Of a stretch of 47,341 nucleotides of DNA, positions 37,856-47,341 are shown piece by piece (the stretch's first letter is position 1; every line of letters starts with the position of its first letter). A model generated the notes under the pieces. It worked only from the letters and a program-made list of their open reading frames with translations, did no database searches and had not been told where the DNA came from. The stretch is from Domibacillus sp. PGB-M46 (GTDB lineage: Bacteria; Bacillota; Bacilli; Bacillales; Domibacillaceae). Where the stretch lies: the NCBI RefSeq assembly GCF_022668875.1, contig NZ_JAKGCR010000030.1, positions 1 to 47,341 of the forward strand, given 5' to 3'. The position numbers were made by a program, and so were the translations under genes.

Positions 37856-39865
37856 ATGAACAGAATTTTTCGCTACACCATATTTTACCTATTGGTTTTT
37901 CTTGTTATTATCGGCGTTGTGAGTTATTTCAATAACAACAACGCGCCAACAAACAATGTCACATACAATGAATTCCTGACATATCTTGAGCAGGATGACG
38001 TTGAAAAATTTACTATTCAGCCTGAGCGCGGTGTTTATGAAATACGCGGCCAATTAAAAGGGGCAGAGGAAAATGAAATGTTTGTTGCGTATGCAACAGG
38101 CAATGACTCTACTTTAAACCGCATTAATGAAGCGTCTCAAAACACACAGGCAGAAGTTCTTCCAGCGAAAGAAACAAGTGGATGGGTGCAGTTCTTCACA
38201 ACCATCATCCCATTCCTTATCATTTTTATTTTCTTTTTCTTCTTACTGAACCAAGCGCAGGGCGGCGGTGGCGGCCGTGTGATGAACTTCGGTAAAAGTA
38301 AAGCTCGTCTTTACAACGATGAAAAGAAAAAAGTCCGGTTTAACGATGTAGCCGGCGCAGATGAAGAAAAGCAGGAGCTTGTCGAGGTTGTAGAATTTCT
38401 AAAAGACCCGCGTAAGTTTTCTGAGCTTGGCGCCCGTATTCCAAAAGGGGTTCTATTAGTTGGACCTCCAGGTACCGGTAAAACTTTGCTTGCCAAAGCG
38501 GTAGCCGGAGAAGCAGGCGTACCATTCTTCTCCATCAGTGGTTCTGACTTCGTTGAAATGTTTGTCGGTGTCGGGGCTTCCCGTGTTCGTGATTTGTTTG
38601 AAAATGCGAAGAAGAATTCCCCTTGTATTATCTTTATCGATGAGATTGATGCGGTGGGACGTCAGCGTGGTGCCGGTCTTGGCGGTGGTCACGATGAGCG
38701 CGAACAAACACTGAACCAGTTGCTTGTAGAAATGGATGGCTTCAGTGCCAACGAAGGAATCATTATGATTGCCGCAACAAACCGCGCAGACATTTTGGAT
38801 CCTGCCCTTCTTCGTCCAGGCCGTTTCGACCGTCAAATTACGGTTGACCGTCCAGACGTAAACGGCCGTGAAGCAGTTCTGCGTGTACATGCGCGTAACA
38901 AACCGCTTCACGAATCAGTAGATTTAAAAGCGATTGCTCAGCGGACGCCTGGATTCTCCGGTGCGGATCTTGAAAACTTATTGAACGAAGCAGCGCTTGT
39001 GGCTGCCCGTGCCGATAAAAAGAAAATTGACATGAGTGATGTGGATGAAGCGACGGATCGTGTAATTGCCGGTCCAGCGAAAAAGAGCCGTGTGATTTCC
39101 AAGAAAGAACGGAAAATCGTGGCATTCCACGAAGCTGGTCATACTGTAATTGGTCTTGTTCTTGATGATGCCGACATCGTTCATAAAGTAACCATTGTCC
39201 CTCGTGGCCAGGCAGGCGGCTATGCCGTAATGCTTCCAAGAGAAGACCGCTACTTTATGACAAAGCCGGAACTTTTGGATAAAATCACGGGCCTTCTTGG
39301 CGGCCGTGTAGCCGAAGATATTATTTTCGGTGAAGTTTCAACAGGAGCTCATAACGACTTCCAGCGTGCGACAGGCATTGCCCGCCGTATGGTAACGGAA
39401 TTTGGTATGAGTGACAAGCTCGGACCGCTTCAGTTCGGACAGTCACAGGGACAGGTGTTCCTTGGCCGTGACTTTAACAGTGAGCAAAACTACTCTGATC
39501 GGATTGCCTATGAGATTGATACGGAAATCCAGACGATCATTAAAGAGTGTTATGAGAGAGCGAAACAAATTCTAACAGAGAACCGTGATAAGCTCGAACT
39601 TATTGCGAATACACTTTTAGAAGTTGAAACGCTTGATGCAGCACAAATTAAGCATTTATCAGATCACGGAACGCTGCCGGACCGCAATTACAGCGACAAC
39701 CAAAGCAAAACCGTGAAAGAGAATGCAGATCAAGCGGGTGAAACAGCGCAAACAGCTCAAACACCGGCAACTGAAACAACCAATCTGCCGGCTGAGCCAG
39801 CTGATCAACCAGAAGTGCGCGACGATCTTCAAAATCCACCGAACAATGGTGGACCGAAAGCATAA
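37856..39865 (+). CDS. ftsH: ATP-dependent zinc metalloprotease FtsH
   Basis: Hexameric membrane protease that degrades misfolded membrane proteins and regulators such as Spo0E-type proteins. Two membrane segments (about 7-27 and 112-132) bracket an outside domain. Then come AAA+ motifs Walker A GPPGTGKT (203-210), Walker B IIFIDEID and the second region of homology, and the zinc site HEAGH (425-429). The C-terminal 50 residues are a low-complexity Gln/Thr/Pro tail. GAGGAGG precedes ATG 37856. 669 residues. Confidence 0.98.
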   Translation: MNRIFRYTIFYLLVFLVIIGVVSYFNNNNAPTNNVTYNEFLTYLEQDDVEKFTIQPERGVYEIRGQLKGAEENEMFVAYATGNDSTLNRINEASQNTQAEVLPAKETSGWVQFFTTIIPFLIIFIFFFFLLNQAQGGGGGRVMNFGKSKARLYNDEKKKVRFNDVAGADEEKQELVEVVEFLKDPRKFSELGARIPKGVLLVGPPGTGKTLLAKAVAGEAGVPFFSISGSDFVEMFVGVGASRVRDLFENAKKNSPCIIFIDEIDAVGRQRGAGLGGGHDEREQTLNQLLVEMDGFSANEGIIMIAATNRADILDPALLRPGRFDRQITVDRPDVNGREAVLRVHARNKPLHESVDLKAIAQRTPGFSGADLENLLNEAALVAARADKKKIDMSDVDEATDRVIAGPAKKSRVISKKERKIVAFHEAGHTVIGLVLDDADIVHKVTIVPRGQAGGYAVMLPREDRYFMTKPELLDKITGLLGGRVAEDIIFGEVSTGAHNDFQRATGIARRMVTEFGMSDKLGPLQFGQSQGQVFLGRDFNSEQNYSDRIAYEIDTEIQTIIKECYERAKQILTENRDKLELIANTLLEVETLDAAQIKHLSDHGTLPDRNYSDNQSKTVKENADQAGETAQTAQTPATETTNLPAEPADQPEVRDDLQNPPNNGGPKA

Positions 39866-39869
39866 TCAT

Positions 39870-39908
39870 AAAGACGCCTGAAAAGCATTTCTTTCAGGCG
39901 TCTTTTCT
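39870..39908 (+). terminator. Terminator after ftsH
   Basis: Stem AAAGACGCCTGAA (39870-39882) with TTCAGGCGTCTTT (about 39893-39905) and a T-rich end. Confidence 0.92.
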
Positions 39909-39927
39909 CTTCTTTTCGAGAAGTGTA

Positions 39928-39936
39928 TGTTATGAT
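39928..39936 (+). promoter_or_regulatory. Candidate extended -10 promoter for coaX
   Basis: TGT followed by TATGAT (39931-39936) fits an extended -10; no clear -35. Confidence 0.4.
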
Positions 39937-39971
39937 AAAACACGAAAATTAGACGGACAGGTGTGGTGAAG

Positions 39972-40739
39972 GTGATTTTTGTACTGGATGTAGGGAATAC
40001 CAATACTGTGCTCGGTGTATACAAAGGGGAAACGTTAGAACATCACTGGCGCATTGAAACGAACCGGAATAAAACCGAAGATGAATACGGCATGATGATT
40101 AAAAGCCTGTTTCAGCATGATGGCCTGCAGTTTGAACAAATTGAGGGCGTAATTATTTCTTCTGTTGTTCCGCCAATTATGGCAGCACTCGAGCGCATGT
40201 GTGAAAAGTATTTCCACACAAAGCCGCTTGTCGTCGGACCAGGTGTGAAGACCGGCTTGAATATTAAATATGAAAATCCGCGTGAAGTTGGAGCCGACCG
40301 GATTGTAAACGCAGTGGCCGGCATCCATGAATATGGCACGCCGATCATTATTGTTGATTTTGGAACAGCGACGACCTATTGTTATATCGATGAAAGCAGC
40401 CATTACATGGGCGGTTTGATTGCACCGGGCATTGGCATTTCTACAGAAGCCCTTTATACAAGAGCTTCTAAGCTGCCACGTATTGAAATTGCCCGTCCGG
40501 AAACTGTAGTCGGGAAAAATACGGTTTCGGCTATGCAGGCCGGCATTTTATACGGCTATGTAGGCCAGGTTGAAGGAATTGTCAGCCGAATTAAAAAGGA
40601 ATATAACGCGGACCCTACTGTTATTGCCACAGGTGGTCTTGCTGGTCTGATTGCAAAGGAATGCAGCATGATTGATGTAGTGGATCCTGATTTAACGTTA
40701 AAGGGCCTTCGGTTAATTTATAAGCGAAATACCCAATAA
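39972..40739 (+). CDS. coaX: Type III pantothenate kinase
   Basis: First step of CoA synthesis, phosphorylating pantothenate. Acetate-kinase-like fold with [15 protein letters not shown] at the N-terminus, [12 protein letters not shown] and [15 protein letters not shown] choose GTG 39972 ([12 protein letters not shown]), with AGGTG eight bases upstream; GTGs at 39963 and 39966 would add three or two residues. 255 residues. coaX and hslO are 15 bases apart and form one unit. Confidence 0.95.
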   Translation: MIFVLDVGNTNTVLGVYKGETLEHHWRIETNRNKTEDEYGMMIKSLFQHDGLQFEQIEGVIISSVVPPIMAALERMCEKYFHTKPLVVGPGVKTGLNIKYENPREVGADRIVNAVAGIHEYGTPIIIVDFGTATTYCYIDESSHYMGGLIAPGIGISTEALYTRASKLPRIEIARPETVVGKNTVSAMQAGILYGYVGQVEGIVSRIKKEYNADPTVIATGGLAGLIAKECSMIDVVDPDLTLKGLRLIYKRNTQ

Positions 40740-40754
40740 GAGAGGAAGAGGACT

Positions 40755-41630
40755 GTGAGCGATTATTTAGTAAAAGCATTAGCTTTTAATGGACAGGTTC
40801 GTGCGTATGCAGTGGATACAACGAAAACGGTCGGGGAAGCGCAAAGAAGACATGCTTCATGGCCGACTGCTTCTGCAGCGCTTGGACGTACAATGACAGC
40901 AGGCGTCATGATGGGTGCGATGATGAAAGGTGAAGAGAAAATCACCTTAAAGGTTGAAGGGAATGGTGAAGCTGGTCCCATTCTTGTAGACAGCGATGCG
41001 AAAGGCAATGTGCGCGGCTATATTACGCGCCCGCAAACGCATTTTGATTTAAATGAACAAGGGAAGCTGGATGTGCGCCGGGCGGTCGGCACAGAAGGAA
41101 TGCTGACTGTCGTCAAAGACTTGGGCCTGCGTGAAAATTTCAGCGGCCAGACGCCAATCGTCTCTGGAGAATTGGGCGAAGATTTTACGTACTATTTCGC
41201 TGTTTCTGAACAGATTCCTTCCTCTGTGGGAGTAGGCGTGCTTGTTAATCCAGATAATACTATTTTAGCTGCCGGCGGATTTATCGTGCAGCTGCTGCCG
41301 AATACAGATGATGCGACGATTACGATTTTAGAGGAGCGCATCACAACGATGGAGCCAATATCAAAACTGATCGAACGCGGATTAACGCCTGAGCAGATCT
41401 TGATTTACATCCTCGGTGAAGAAAACGTTAAGTTTTTAGAAACGATGCCAATCCAGTTTAACTGCAAGTGTTCAAAAGAGCGCTTCGGGAATGCAATTAT
41501 CAGCCTGGGACGCGGGGAAATCCAGGAAATGATCGATGAAGACCACGGAGCAGAAGTGCAATGCCATTTCTGTAATGAGAAATACCAATTCTCTGAAGAA
41601 GAGCTGGAGCAATTAAAGCAAGAAGCATAA
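40755..41630 (+). CDS. hslO: Redox-regulated chaperone Hsp33
   Basis: Cytoplasmic holdase activated by oxidation and unfolding. The N-terminal core is followed by a C-terminal redox switch: four cysteines, CKC (Cys237, Cys239) and CHFC (Cys270, Cys273), hold zinc in the resting form. 291 residues. GTG 40755 lies behind GAGGAAGAGG. The B. subtilis neighbour yacD (a PrsA-like isomerase) is missing before cysK. Confidence 0.97.
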   Translation: MSDYLVKALAFNGQVRAYAVDTTKTVGEAQRRHASWPTASAALGRTMTAGVMMGAMMKGEEKITLKVEGNGEAGPILVDSDAKGNVRGYITRPQTHFDLNEQGKLDVRRAVGTEGMLTVVKDLGLRENFSGQTPIVSGELGEDFTYYFAVSEQIPSSVGVGVLVNPDNTILAAGGFIVQLLPNTDDATITILEERITTMEPISKLIERGLTPEQILIYILGEENVKFLETMPIQFNCKCSKERFGNAIISLGRGEIQEMIDEDHGAEVQCHFCNEKYQFSEEELEQLKQEA

Positions 41631-41634
41631 AAGT

Positions 41635-41668
41635 AAAAAAACCTGCCTTTAAAGGCAGGTTTTTTTGT
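41635..41668 (+). terminator. Terminator after hslO
   Basis: Perfect hairpin AAACCTGCCTTT with AAAGGCAGGTTT about 41639-41662 and a T tract. Confidence 0.92.
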
Positions 41669-41695
41669 AGCTTCCTCGAACTTAAATTAAAGTAA

Positions 41696-41724
41696 TTGAC
41701 TTTTCACTAAAAAGCTGGTAAATT
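41696..41724 (+). promoter_or_regulatory. cysK promoter
   Basis: TTGACT (41696-41701), 17 bases, TAAATT (41719-41724). Sigma-A type. In B. subtilis cysK is repressed by CymR; I do not see a clear CymR box. Confidence 0.65.
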
Positions 41725-41773
41725 CTATATAACCAATAAAAATACTCGGCATTTAACTGGAGGTAACAAATTC

Positions 41774-42694
41774 ATGGTACGTGTGGCAAATTCAGTAGCA
41801 GATTTAGTTGGTCAAACACCTGTTGTAAAACTAAACAGTGTGGTGGGCGAAAACAGTGCAGATGTTTACGTAAAACTTGAATATATGAACCCGGGCAGCA
41901 GTGTAAAAGATCGTATTGCGCTTGCGATGATCGAAGCAGCTGAGAAAAAAGGCAACCTGCAGCCAGGCGGTACACTTATTGAACCAACAAGCGGAAACAC
42001 GGGAATCGGTCTTGCAATGATCGCAGCTGCAAAAGGCTATAAAGCGATTTTAGTTATGCCTGAAACAATGAGCATGGAGCGCCGCAATCTTCTTCGTGCT
42101 TACGGTGCAGAGCTTGTGCTTACACCGGGTCCTGAAGGCATGGGTGGTGCAATCCGTAAAGCAAAAGAGCTTGCAGAAGAGCATGGCTATTTCCTGCCTC
42201 AGCAATTTGAAAACGAAGCAAATCCTGAGGTTCACCGCTTAACAACAGGAAAAGAAATCACAGAGCAATTTGATCAGCTTGATGCGTTTGTATCGGGTAT
42301 CGGTACAGGCGGTACTATTACAGGAGCAGGCCAGGTGATCAAAGAAAAATGGGAAAATGCAAAGGTTTTTGCAGTAGAGCCGAAAGATTCACCGGTTCTT
42401 TCAGGCGGAAAACCAGGCCCGCATAAAATTCAAGGGATCGGTGCAGGCTTTGTGCCAGCGATCCTTGATACACAAATTTATGATGAAGTCATTCAAATTG
42501 ATAACGACACAGCATTTGAAACAGCACGCCGTGTTGCGCGCGAAGAAGGAATTCTTGGCGGGATTTCATCTGGTGCCGCTATTGCAGCTGCGATTCAAGT
42601 CGCTGAAAAGCTTGGCAAAGGCAAAAAAGTATTGGCGATTCTTCCATCAAACGGAGAGCGCTACTTGAGTACACCGCTTTATCAATTCGATTAA
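41774..42694 (+). CDS. cysK: Cysteine synthase A
   Basis: PLP enzyme that makes cysteine from O-acetylserine and sulfide. Lys45 in [10 protein letters not shown] should bind PLP; TSGNTG is the substrate-binding loop, and [12 protein letters not shown] binds the PLP phosphate. 306 residues, the CysK length. In B. subtilis CysK also partners CymR as a sulfur sensor. GGAGGT lies eight to ten bases before ATG 41774. It stands alone between a promoter and a terminator. Confidence 0.97.
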   Translation: MVRVANSVADLVGQTPVVKLNSVVGENSADVYVKLEYMNPGSSVKDRIALAMIEAAEKKGNLQPGGTLIEPTSGNTGIGLAMIAAAKGYKAILVMPETMSMERRNLLRAYGAELVLTPGPEGMGGAIRKAKELAEEHGYFLPQQFENEANPEVHRLTTGKEITEQFDQLDAFVSGIGTGGTITGAGQVIKEKWENAKVFAVEPKDSPVLSGGKPGPHKIQGIGAGFVPAILDTQIYDEVIQIDNDTAFETARRVAREEGILGGISSGAAIAAAIQVAEKLGKGKKVLAILPSNGERYLSTPLYQFD

Positions 42695-42704
42695 TTGAGC
42701 TTCG

Positions 42705-42737
42705 GCCAGACTGCTAAAAGCAGTCTGGCTTTTTTTC
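42705..42737 (+). terminator. Terminator after cysK
   Basis: Perfect 10-bp stem GCCAGACTGC (42705-42714) with GCAGTCTGGC (42720-42729), then T7. Confidence 0.94.
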
Positions 42738-42774
42738 ATGTTAAAATAGGGAATGGAAAAGGAGCGGTGTAAAA

Positions 42775-43596
42775 ATGAAGGCAGGAAAGTTCATTCTTAA
42801 TTTTGAAGAAGCGGTTCACGTAATGGGAATTTTAAATATTACACCCGATTCGTTTTCGGATGGCGGCCGTTACAACGAGAAGGAAGCAGCCGTACAACGT
42901 GCCGCACAAATGGTTGCAGACGGTGCACACATCATCGATATCGGCGGTGAATCCACACGTCCGGGTTATACACCGGTTTCTGTTGAAGAAGAAATCAGCA
43001 GAACGGTCCCTGTTATTGAAGCTGTATCTCGGGAAGTGGACGTCCCTATTTCTATAGATACATTTAAAGCGCGTACAGCCGAAAAAGCAGTAGAAGCAGG
43101 TGCGTCCATTATTAATGACATTTGGGGAGCGAAAAAGGAGCCGGATATTGCCGTGGTGGCGGCCCAAAAGCAGGTGCCGATTATTTTAATGCACAATCGT
43201 GAAGAAAAGAATTACACCAGCTTTATGAAGGACTGCTTAAACGATCTGGACGAAAGTATTACAATTGCCAAAAAAGCGGGAGTAGCCGATGACCAAATTA
43301 TCGTCGATCCGGGCATTGGGTTTGCCAAAACAATGGAGCAAAATATTGAAATGATGCAAAATCTTGATCAGATTGCTGCTCTTGGTTATCCCGTCTTGCT
43401 CGGCACCTCGCGTAAACGGGTAATCGACTATGTTTTAAATGTGCCTGTAGAAGAACGGATGGAAGGAACAGGCGCTACCTGCTGCTTCGGAGCGCAAAAA
43501 GGCTGCCGCATTATGCGGGTTCATGACGTTAAGCCAATTGCCAGAATGATGAAGATGATGGATGCTTTAATCGGAAAGGAGCCGGATCGTGGATAA
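42775..43596 (+). CDS. folP: Dihydropteroate synthase
   Basis: Joins p-aminobenzoate to the pterin pyrophosphate in folate synthesis; the target of sulfonamides. Motifs: MGILNITPDSFSDGG, IIDIGGESTRPG, IINDIWGAKK and DPGIGFAKT. 273 residues. An AAAGGAGC ribosome site precedes ATG 42775, and a possible extended -10 (TGTTAAAAT) ends at 42747. The pabB-pabA-pabC genes that precede it in B. subtilis are absent, so PABA must be made from genes elsewhere or taken up. It overlaps folB by eight bases. Confidence 0.97.
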   Translation: MKAGKFILNFEEAVHVMGILNITPDSFSDGGRYNEKEAAVQRAAQMVADGAHIIDIGGESTRPGYTPVSVEEEISRTVPVIEAVSREVDVPISIDTFKARTAEKAVEAGASIINDIWGAKKEPDIAVVAAQKQVPIILMHNREEKNYTSFMKDCLNDLDESITIAKKAGVADDQIIVDPGIGFAKTMEQNIEMMQNLDQIAALGYPVLLGTSRKRVIDYVLNVPVEERMEGTGATCCFGAQKGCRIMRVHDVKPIARMMKMMDALIGKEPDRG

Positions 43597-43954
43597 GATA
43601 TACGTTACAGGAATGGAGTTTTGGGGCTACCATGGTGTATTTCCGGAGGAAAACAAGCTTGGCCAGCGGTTTGGTGCTGATGTAACCCTGCACGTTTCTT
43701 TGAAGAAAGCAGGTCAAACCGATAACCTGGAGTATTCCGTTAATTATGCAGACGTTTACCATGCATGTAAAAAAGTCATTGAAGGCGAGCCGGTCAAACT
43801 TGTTGAAACATTGGCGGAGCGAATCGCTGCCAGCATTTTAGGAGATTTTTCAGCTGTGAAGTCCTGCACGGTGAAAATTATAAAGCCGGATCCTCCTATT
43901 CCAGGTCATTACGACTTTGTTGCTGTTGAAATTACACGGGGGCGCGAAGAATGA
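43589..43954 (+). CDS. folB: Dihydroneopterin aldolase
   Basis: Cleaves dihydroneopterin to 6-hydroxymethyl-dihydropterin in folate synthesis. 121 residues in the single T-fold form; GMEFWGYHGVFPEE holds the substrate-site His/Glu region and VKIIKPDPPIPGHYD the conserved C-terminal part. GTG 43589 lies inside the end of folP with AAGGAGC upstream, and the stop overlaps folK, so folP-folB-folK are translated as a chain. Confidence 0.97.
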   Translation: MDKIYVTGMEFWGYHGVFPEENKLGQRFGADVTLHVSLKKAGQTDNLEYSVNYADVYHACKKVIEGEPVKLVETLAERIAASILGDFSAVKSCTVKIIKPDPPIPGHYDFVAVEITRGREE

Positions 43955-44463
43955 TCCACAAAGCTTATTTATCACTCGGCACTAATATGGGAAACAGGGA
44001 AGAACAGTTGAGGGAAGCTGTTCGTCAGCTGCAGGAGCAAAAAAACCTGCAGCTGCTGGCAGTCTCTTCTGTTTATGAAACAGATCCTGTCGGCTTCACG
44101 GACCAGCCGTCTTTTTTTAATATCGTGGTTAAGCTGAAAACATCCATGACACCATATGAACTGCTTGCAGCCTGCCAGGAAATCGAAAATAAACTAGGTC
44201 GTGAACGGATCGTTCGATGGGGTCCCCGTACAATAGACCTTGACATTTTACTGTATAATCACGACAATATTGAATCAGATAGTCTTATTATTCCTCACCC
44301 GCGAATGATAGAACGTGCTTTTGTGCTCATTCCGCTGGCAGAAATAGATACAGCAATAATGCTTCCTGGTACAAGTTTGCCGCTGGAGCAATACGTAGAA
44401 AGTGTACAAGGGAGAGAAGGCGTCAAGCTATGGAAAACAGCAGACGCCTTTTACCGCTTGTAA
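43951..44463 (+). CDS. folK: 2-Amino-4-hydroxy-6-hydroxymethyldihydropteridine pyrophosphokinase
   Basis: HPPK: transfers pyrophosphate from ATP to the pterin that FolP uses. AYLSLGTNMGNREEQL, VYETDPVGFTDQPSFFN and the signature RWGPRTIDLDIL (with the metal-binding DxD) are present. 170 residues. ATGA overlap with folB. yazB, usually next in B. subtilis, is missing; dusB follows after 20 bases. Confidence 0.97.
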   Translation: MIHKAYLSLGTNMGNREEQLREAVRQLQEQKNLQLLAVSSVYETDPVGFTDQPSFFNIVVKLKTSMTPYELLAACQEIENKLGRERIVRWGPRTIDLDILLYNHDNIESDSLIIPHPRMIERAFVLIPLAEIDTAIMLPGTSLPLEQYVESVQGREGVKLWKTADAFYRL

Positions 44464-44483
44464 TAACAGAAAGGTGATTATAC

Positions 44484-45482
44484 ATGTTCAATATCGGACC
44501 GGTTGAAATCAAAAACCGGGTAGTGCTTGCGCCGATGGCTGGCGTATGTAACTCTGCTTTTCGCCTTACAGTCAAAGAATTTGGCGCCGGCATGGTGTGC
44601 GCTGAAATGGTTAGTGACAAAGGGATTATTCTTCAAAACGCAAAAACAATGAATATGCTTTATATCGATGAGCGTGAAAATCCGCTTAGCCTGCAGATTT
44701 TTGGCGGCGAAAAAGAAACGCTCGTTCAAGCGGCAAGCTTCGTTGACAAAAATACGAACGCAGATATTATCGATATCAATATGGGCTGCCCGGTTCCAAA
44801 AATCACAAAATGTGACGCTGGAGCTAAATGGCTGCTTGACCCTGATAAAATTTACGAAATGGTTTCTGCAGTCGTAGATGCGGTGGACAAGCCGGTTACG
44901 GTAAAAATGCGTATGGGCTGGGATGAAGATCATATTTATGCAGTTGAAAATGCCCGTGCAGTAGAGCGTGCCGGCGGCCAGGCTGTTGCGCTTCATGGAC
45001 GTACGCGTGTACAAATGTATGAAGGCCATGCGAACTGGGATATTATTAAAGAAGTAAAGCAGGCCATTAATATTCCGCTTATCGGAAATGGTGATGTTCA
45101 AACGCCGCAGGATGCTAAACGTATGCTTGAGGAAACAGGCTGTGATGGTGTTATGATCGGCCGGGCAGCGCTTGGAAACCCGTGGATGATTTATCAAACA
45201 GTTCATTACCTTGAAACAGGTGAACTGATTGGGGAACCAACACCCCGCGAAAAAATTGACGTATGCCTGCTTCATTTAGATCGCCTGATCGGCTTGAAAA
45301 ATGAAAATGTAGCTGTACGTGAGATGAGAAAGCATGCGGCTTGGTACTTAAAAGGAATCCGTGGAAACGGTACAGTGCGTAAAGAAGTTAATAAATGTGA
45401 AACGCGTGACCAGCTTGCAACACTGTTAACCACATTTGTAAATGAAGTAGAAGAAAAAGAAGCGTCCAATCAGGCGGTTTAA
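44484..45482 (+). CDS. dusB: tRNA-dihydrouridine synthase (DusB family)
   Basis: FMN-dependent enzyme reducing uridine to dihydrouridine in the tRNA D loop. APMAGVCNSAFRL binds FMN, DINMGCPVPKIT contains the catalytic cysteine, and MRMGWD and LHGRTR follow. 332 residues. AAAGGTG precedes ATG 44484. It sits between the folate genes and lysS as in B. subtilis (yacF). The specific uridines modified are not readable from sequence. Confidence 0.96.
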   Translation: MFNIGPVEIKNRVVLAPMAGVCNSAFRLTVKEFGAGMVCAEMVSDKGIILQNAKTMNMLYIDERENPLSLQIFGGEKETLVQAASFVDKNTNADIIDINMGCPVPKITKCDAGAKWLLDPDKIYEMVSAVVDAVDKPVTVKMRMGWDEDHIYAVENARAVERAGGQAVALHGRTRVQMYEGHANWDIIKEVKQAINIPLIGNGDVQTPQDAKRMLEETGCDGVMIGRAALGNPWMIYQTVHYLETGELIGEPTPREKIDVCLLHLDRLIGLKNENVAVREMRKHAAWYLKGIRGNGTVRKEVNKCETRDQLATLLTTFVNEVEEKEASNQAV

Positions 45483-46982
<1,500 letters not shown>

Positions 46983-46987
46983 TAAAT

Positions 46988-47021
46988 AAATCTCCGGTGA
47001 AAACACCGGAGATTTTATTTT
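46988..47021 (+). terminator. Terminator after lysS
   Basis: Perfect 12-bp stem AAATCTCCGGTG (46988-46999) with CACCGGAGATTT (47004-47015), loop AAAA, then T-rich. Confidence 0.94.
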
Positions 47022-47042
47022 GAAAAAACTTTTAAAAAAAGC

Positions 47043-47071
47043 TTGCGTCGGGTGAATCACGATGGTATATT
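47043..47071 (+). promoter_or_regulatory. rRNA operon promoter P1
   Basis: TTGCGT (47043-47048), 17 bases, TATATT (47066-47071), ahead of the 16S gene. Confidence 0.7.
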
Positions 47072-47128
47072 TATATTCGTTGTCAGCAACATAGAACAAC
47101 AAACTGAAAAAACATTTCAAAAAAGCGA

Positions 47129-47157
47129 TTGACTTCACTTGAAAGAAATGTTAAGAT
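47129..47157 (+). promoter_or_regulatory. rRNA operon promoter P2
   Basis: TTGACT (47129-47134), 17 bases, TAAGAT (47152-47157), 86 bases after P1. The tandem P1/P2 layout is typical of Bacillus rRNA operons. Confidence 0.82.
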
Positions 47158-47286
47158 ATTAAAGTCGCAAATGACACATTGAACATTGAAAACTGAACAA
47201 AATCAATAAAAACGTCAACGTTTTAAATTTTTATCTTCTATTAAAAACACCCCGTGTTTTAATAGAAACAAATGAGCAAGTCAAAC
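47158..47286 (+). other. rRNA leader
   Basis: It contains the ATTGAAAACTGAACAAAAT element (about 47185-47203) common to Bacillus rRNA leaders and spacers, near the antitermination region, then an AAAACGT/ACGTTTT repeat (47208-47224) and a hairpin CTATTAAAAACAC (47238-47250) with GTGTTTTAATAG (47254-47265), probably part of precursor processing. Confidence 0.65.
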
Positions 47287-47341
47287 TTTTTTGGAGAGTT
47301 TGATCCTGGCTCAGGACGAACGCTGGCGGCGTGCCTAATAC
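47287..47341 (+). rRNA. rrs: 16S ribosomal RNA, 5' part only
   Basis: GGAGAGTTTGATCCTGGCTC and the following GACGAACGCTGGCGGCGTGC are the universal 16S 5' end. The mature end is estimated at 47287 by alignment with B. subtilis. The gene runs out of the window. Confidence 0.95.

Noticed and set aside
44478-45275. 265-codon open frame on the minus strand opposite dusB
   Set aside because: It lies fully inside dusB, has no ribosome site or recognisable domain, and its composition mirrors the dusB codons. A shadow frame.

Overview
The window is a 47 kb, almost fully coding piece of a spore-forming Firmicute chromosome of the family Bacillaceae (order Bacillales). The evidence is the gene order, which follows the origin-proximal yaaO-to-lysS region of Bacillus subtilis, together with sporulation genes (spoIIE, spoVG, spoVT, yabP, yabQ), abrB and Bacillus-type promoters. 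The genus cannot be settled from this sequence alone. The window lies between two rRNA operons that point the same way: it opens in the last 75 bases of a 5S rRNA gene and closes in the first 55 bases of a 16S rRNA gene. Nearly all genes are on the + strand. The only clear minus-strand genes are abrB and a tRNA-Met/tRNA-Glu pair.

Layout. 1-8.3 kb: 5S end, yaaO (PLP decarboxylase), tmk, darA, holB, ricT, yabA, trmN6 (yabB), yazA, rsmI, then a three-LysM GH18 cortex hydrolase that has no place here in the B. subtilis order. 8.4-13.5 kb: abrB (minus) divergent from metG, then tatD, rnmV, rsmA. 13.6-19.2 kb: veg, ispE, purR, ridA, spoVG, glmU, prs. 19.2-30 kb: ctc, pth, mfd, spoVT, yabM, mazG, rqcP, yabP, yabQ, divIC, yabR. 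30-31.5 kb: an inserted L-Ala-D/L-Glu epimerase-like gene, then the tRNA pair. 31.6-37.8 kb: spoIIE, yabS, yabT, tilS, hpt. 37.8-47 kb: ftsH, coaX, hslO, cysK, folP-folB-folK, dusB, lysS, and the promoters, leader and start of the next rRNA operon.

How the genes work together. The set joins translation and RNA maintenance (metG, lysS, rsmA, rsmI, rnmV, pth, tilS, dusB, trmN6, rqcP, ctc), precursor supply (tmk, prs, glmU, ispE, hpt, coaX, cysK, folP-B-K), replication and repair (holB, yabA, mfd), division (divIC) and the switch to sporulation. The control DNA is readable in several places: a two-box Spo0A operator below the abrB promoter, a 21-bp-spaced Spo0A-type promoter at spoIIE, a sigma-H promoter at spoVG, a sigma-B promoter at ctc, an inverted PurBox pair around the purR promoter, tandem veg promoters and a perfect parS site between metG and tatD.

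Compared with B. subtilis, several genes are missing from their usual slots (yaaR, yabE, yabG, sspF, fin, yacD, pabB-pabA-pabC, yazB), and two genes have been added (LysM-GH18 and the epimerase). I found no phage, insertion sequence, CRISPR array, restriction or defence system, and no clearly novel multi-gene system. The most interesting items are regulatory: a second cluster of Spo0A boxes between abrB and metG, the PurBox-flanked purR promoter and the parS site.
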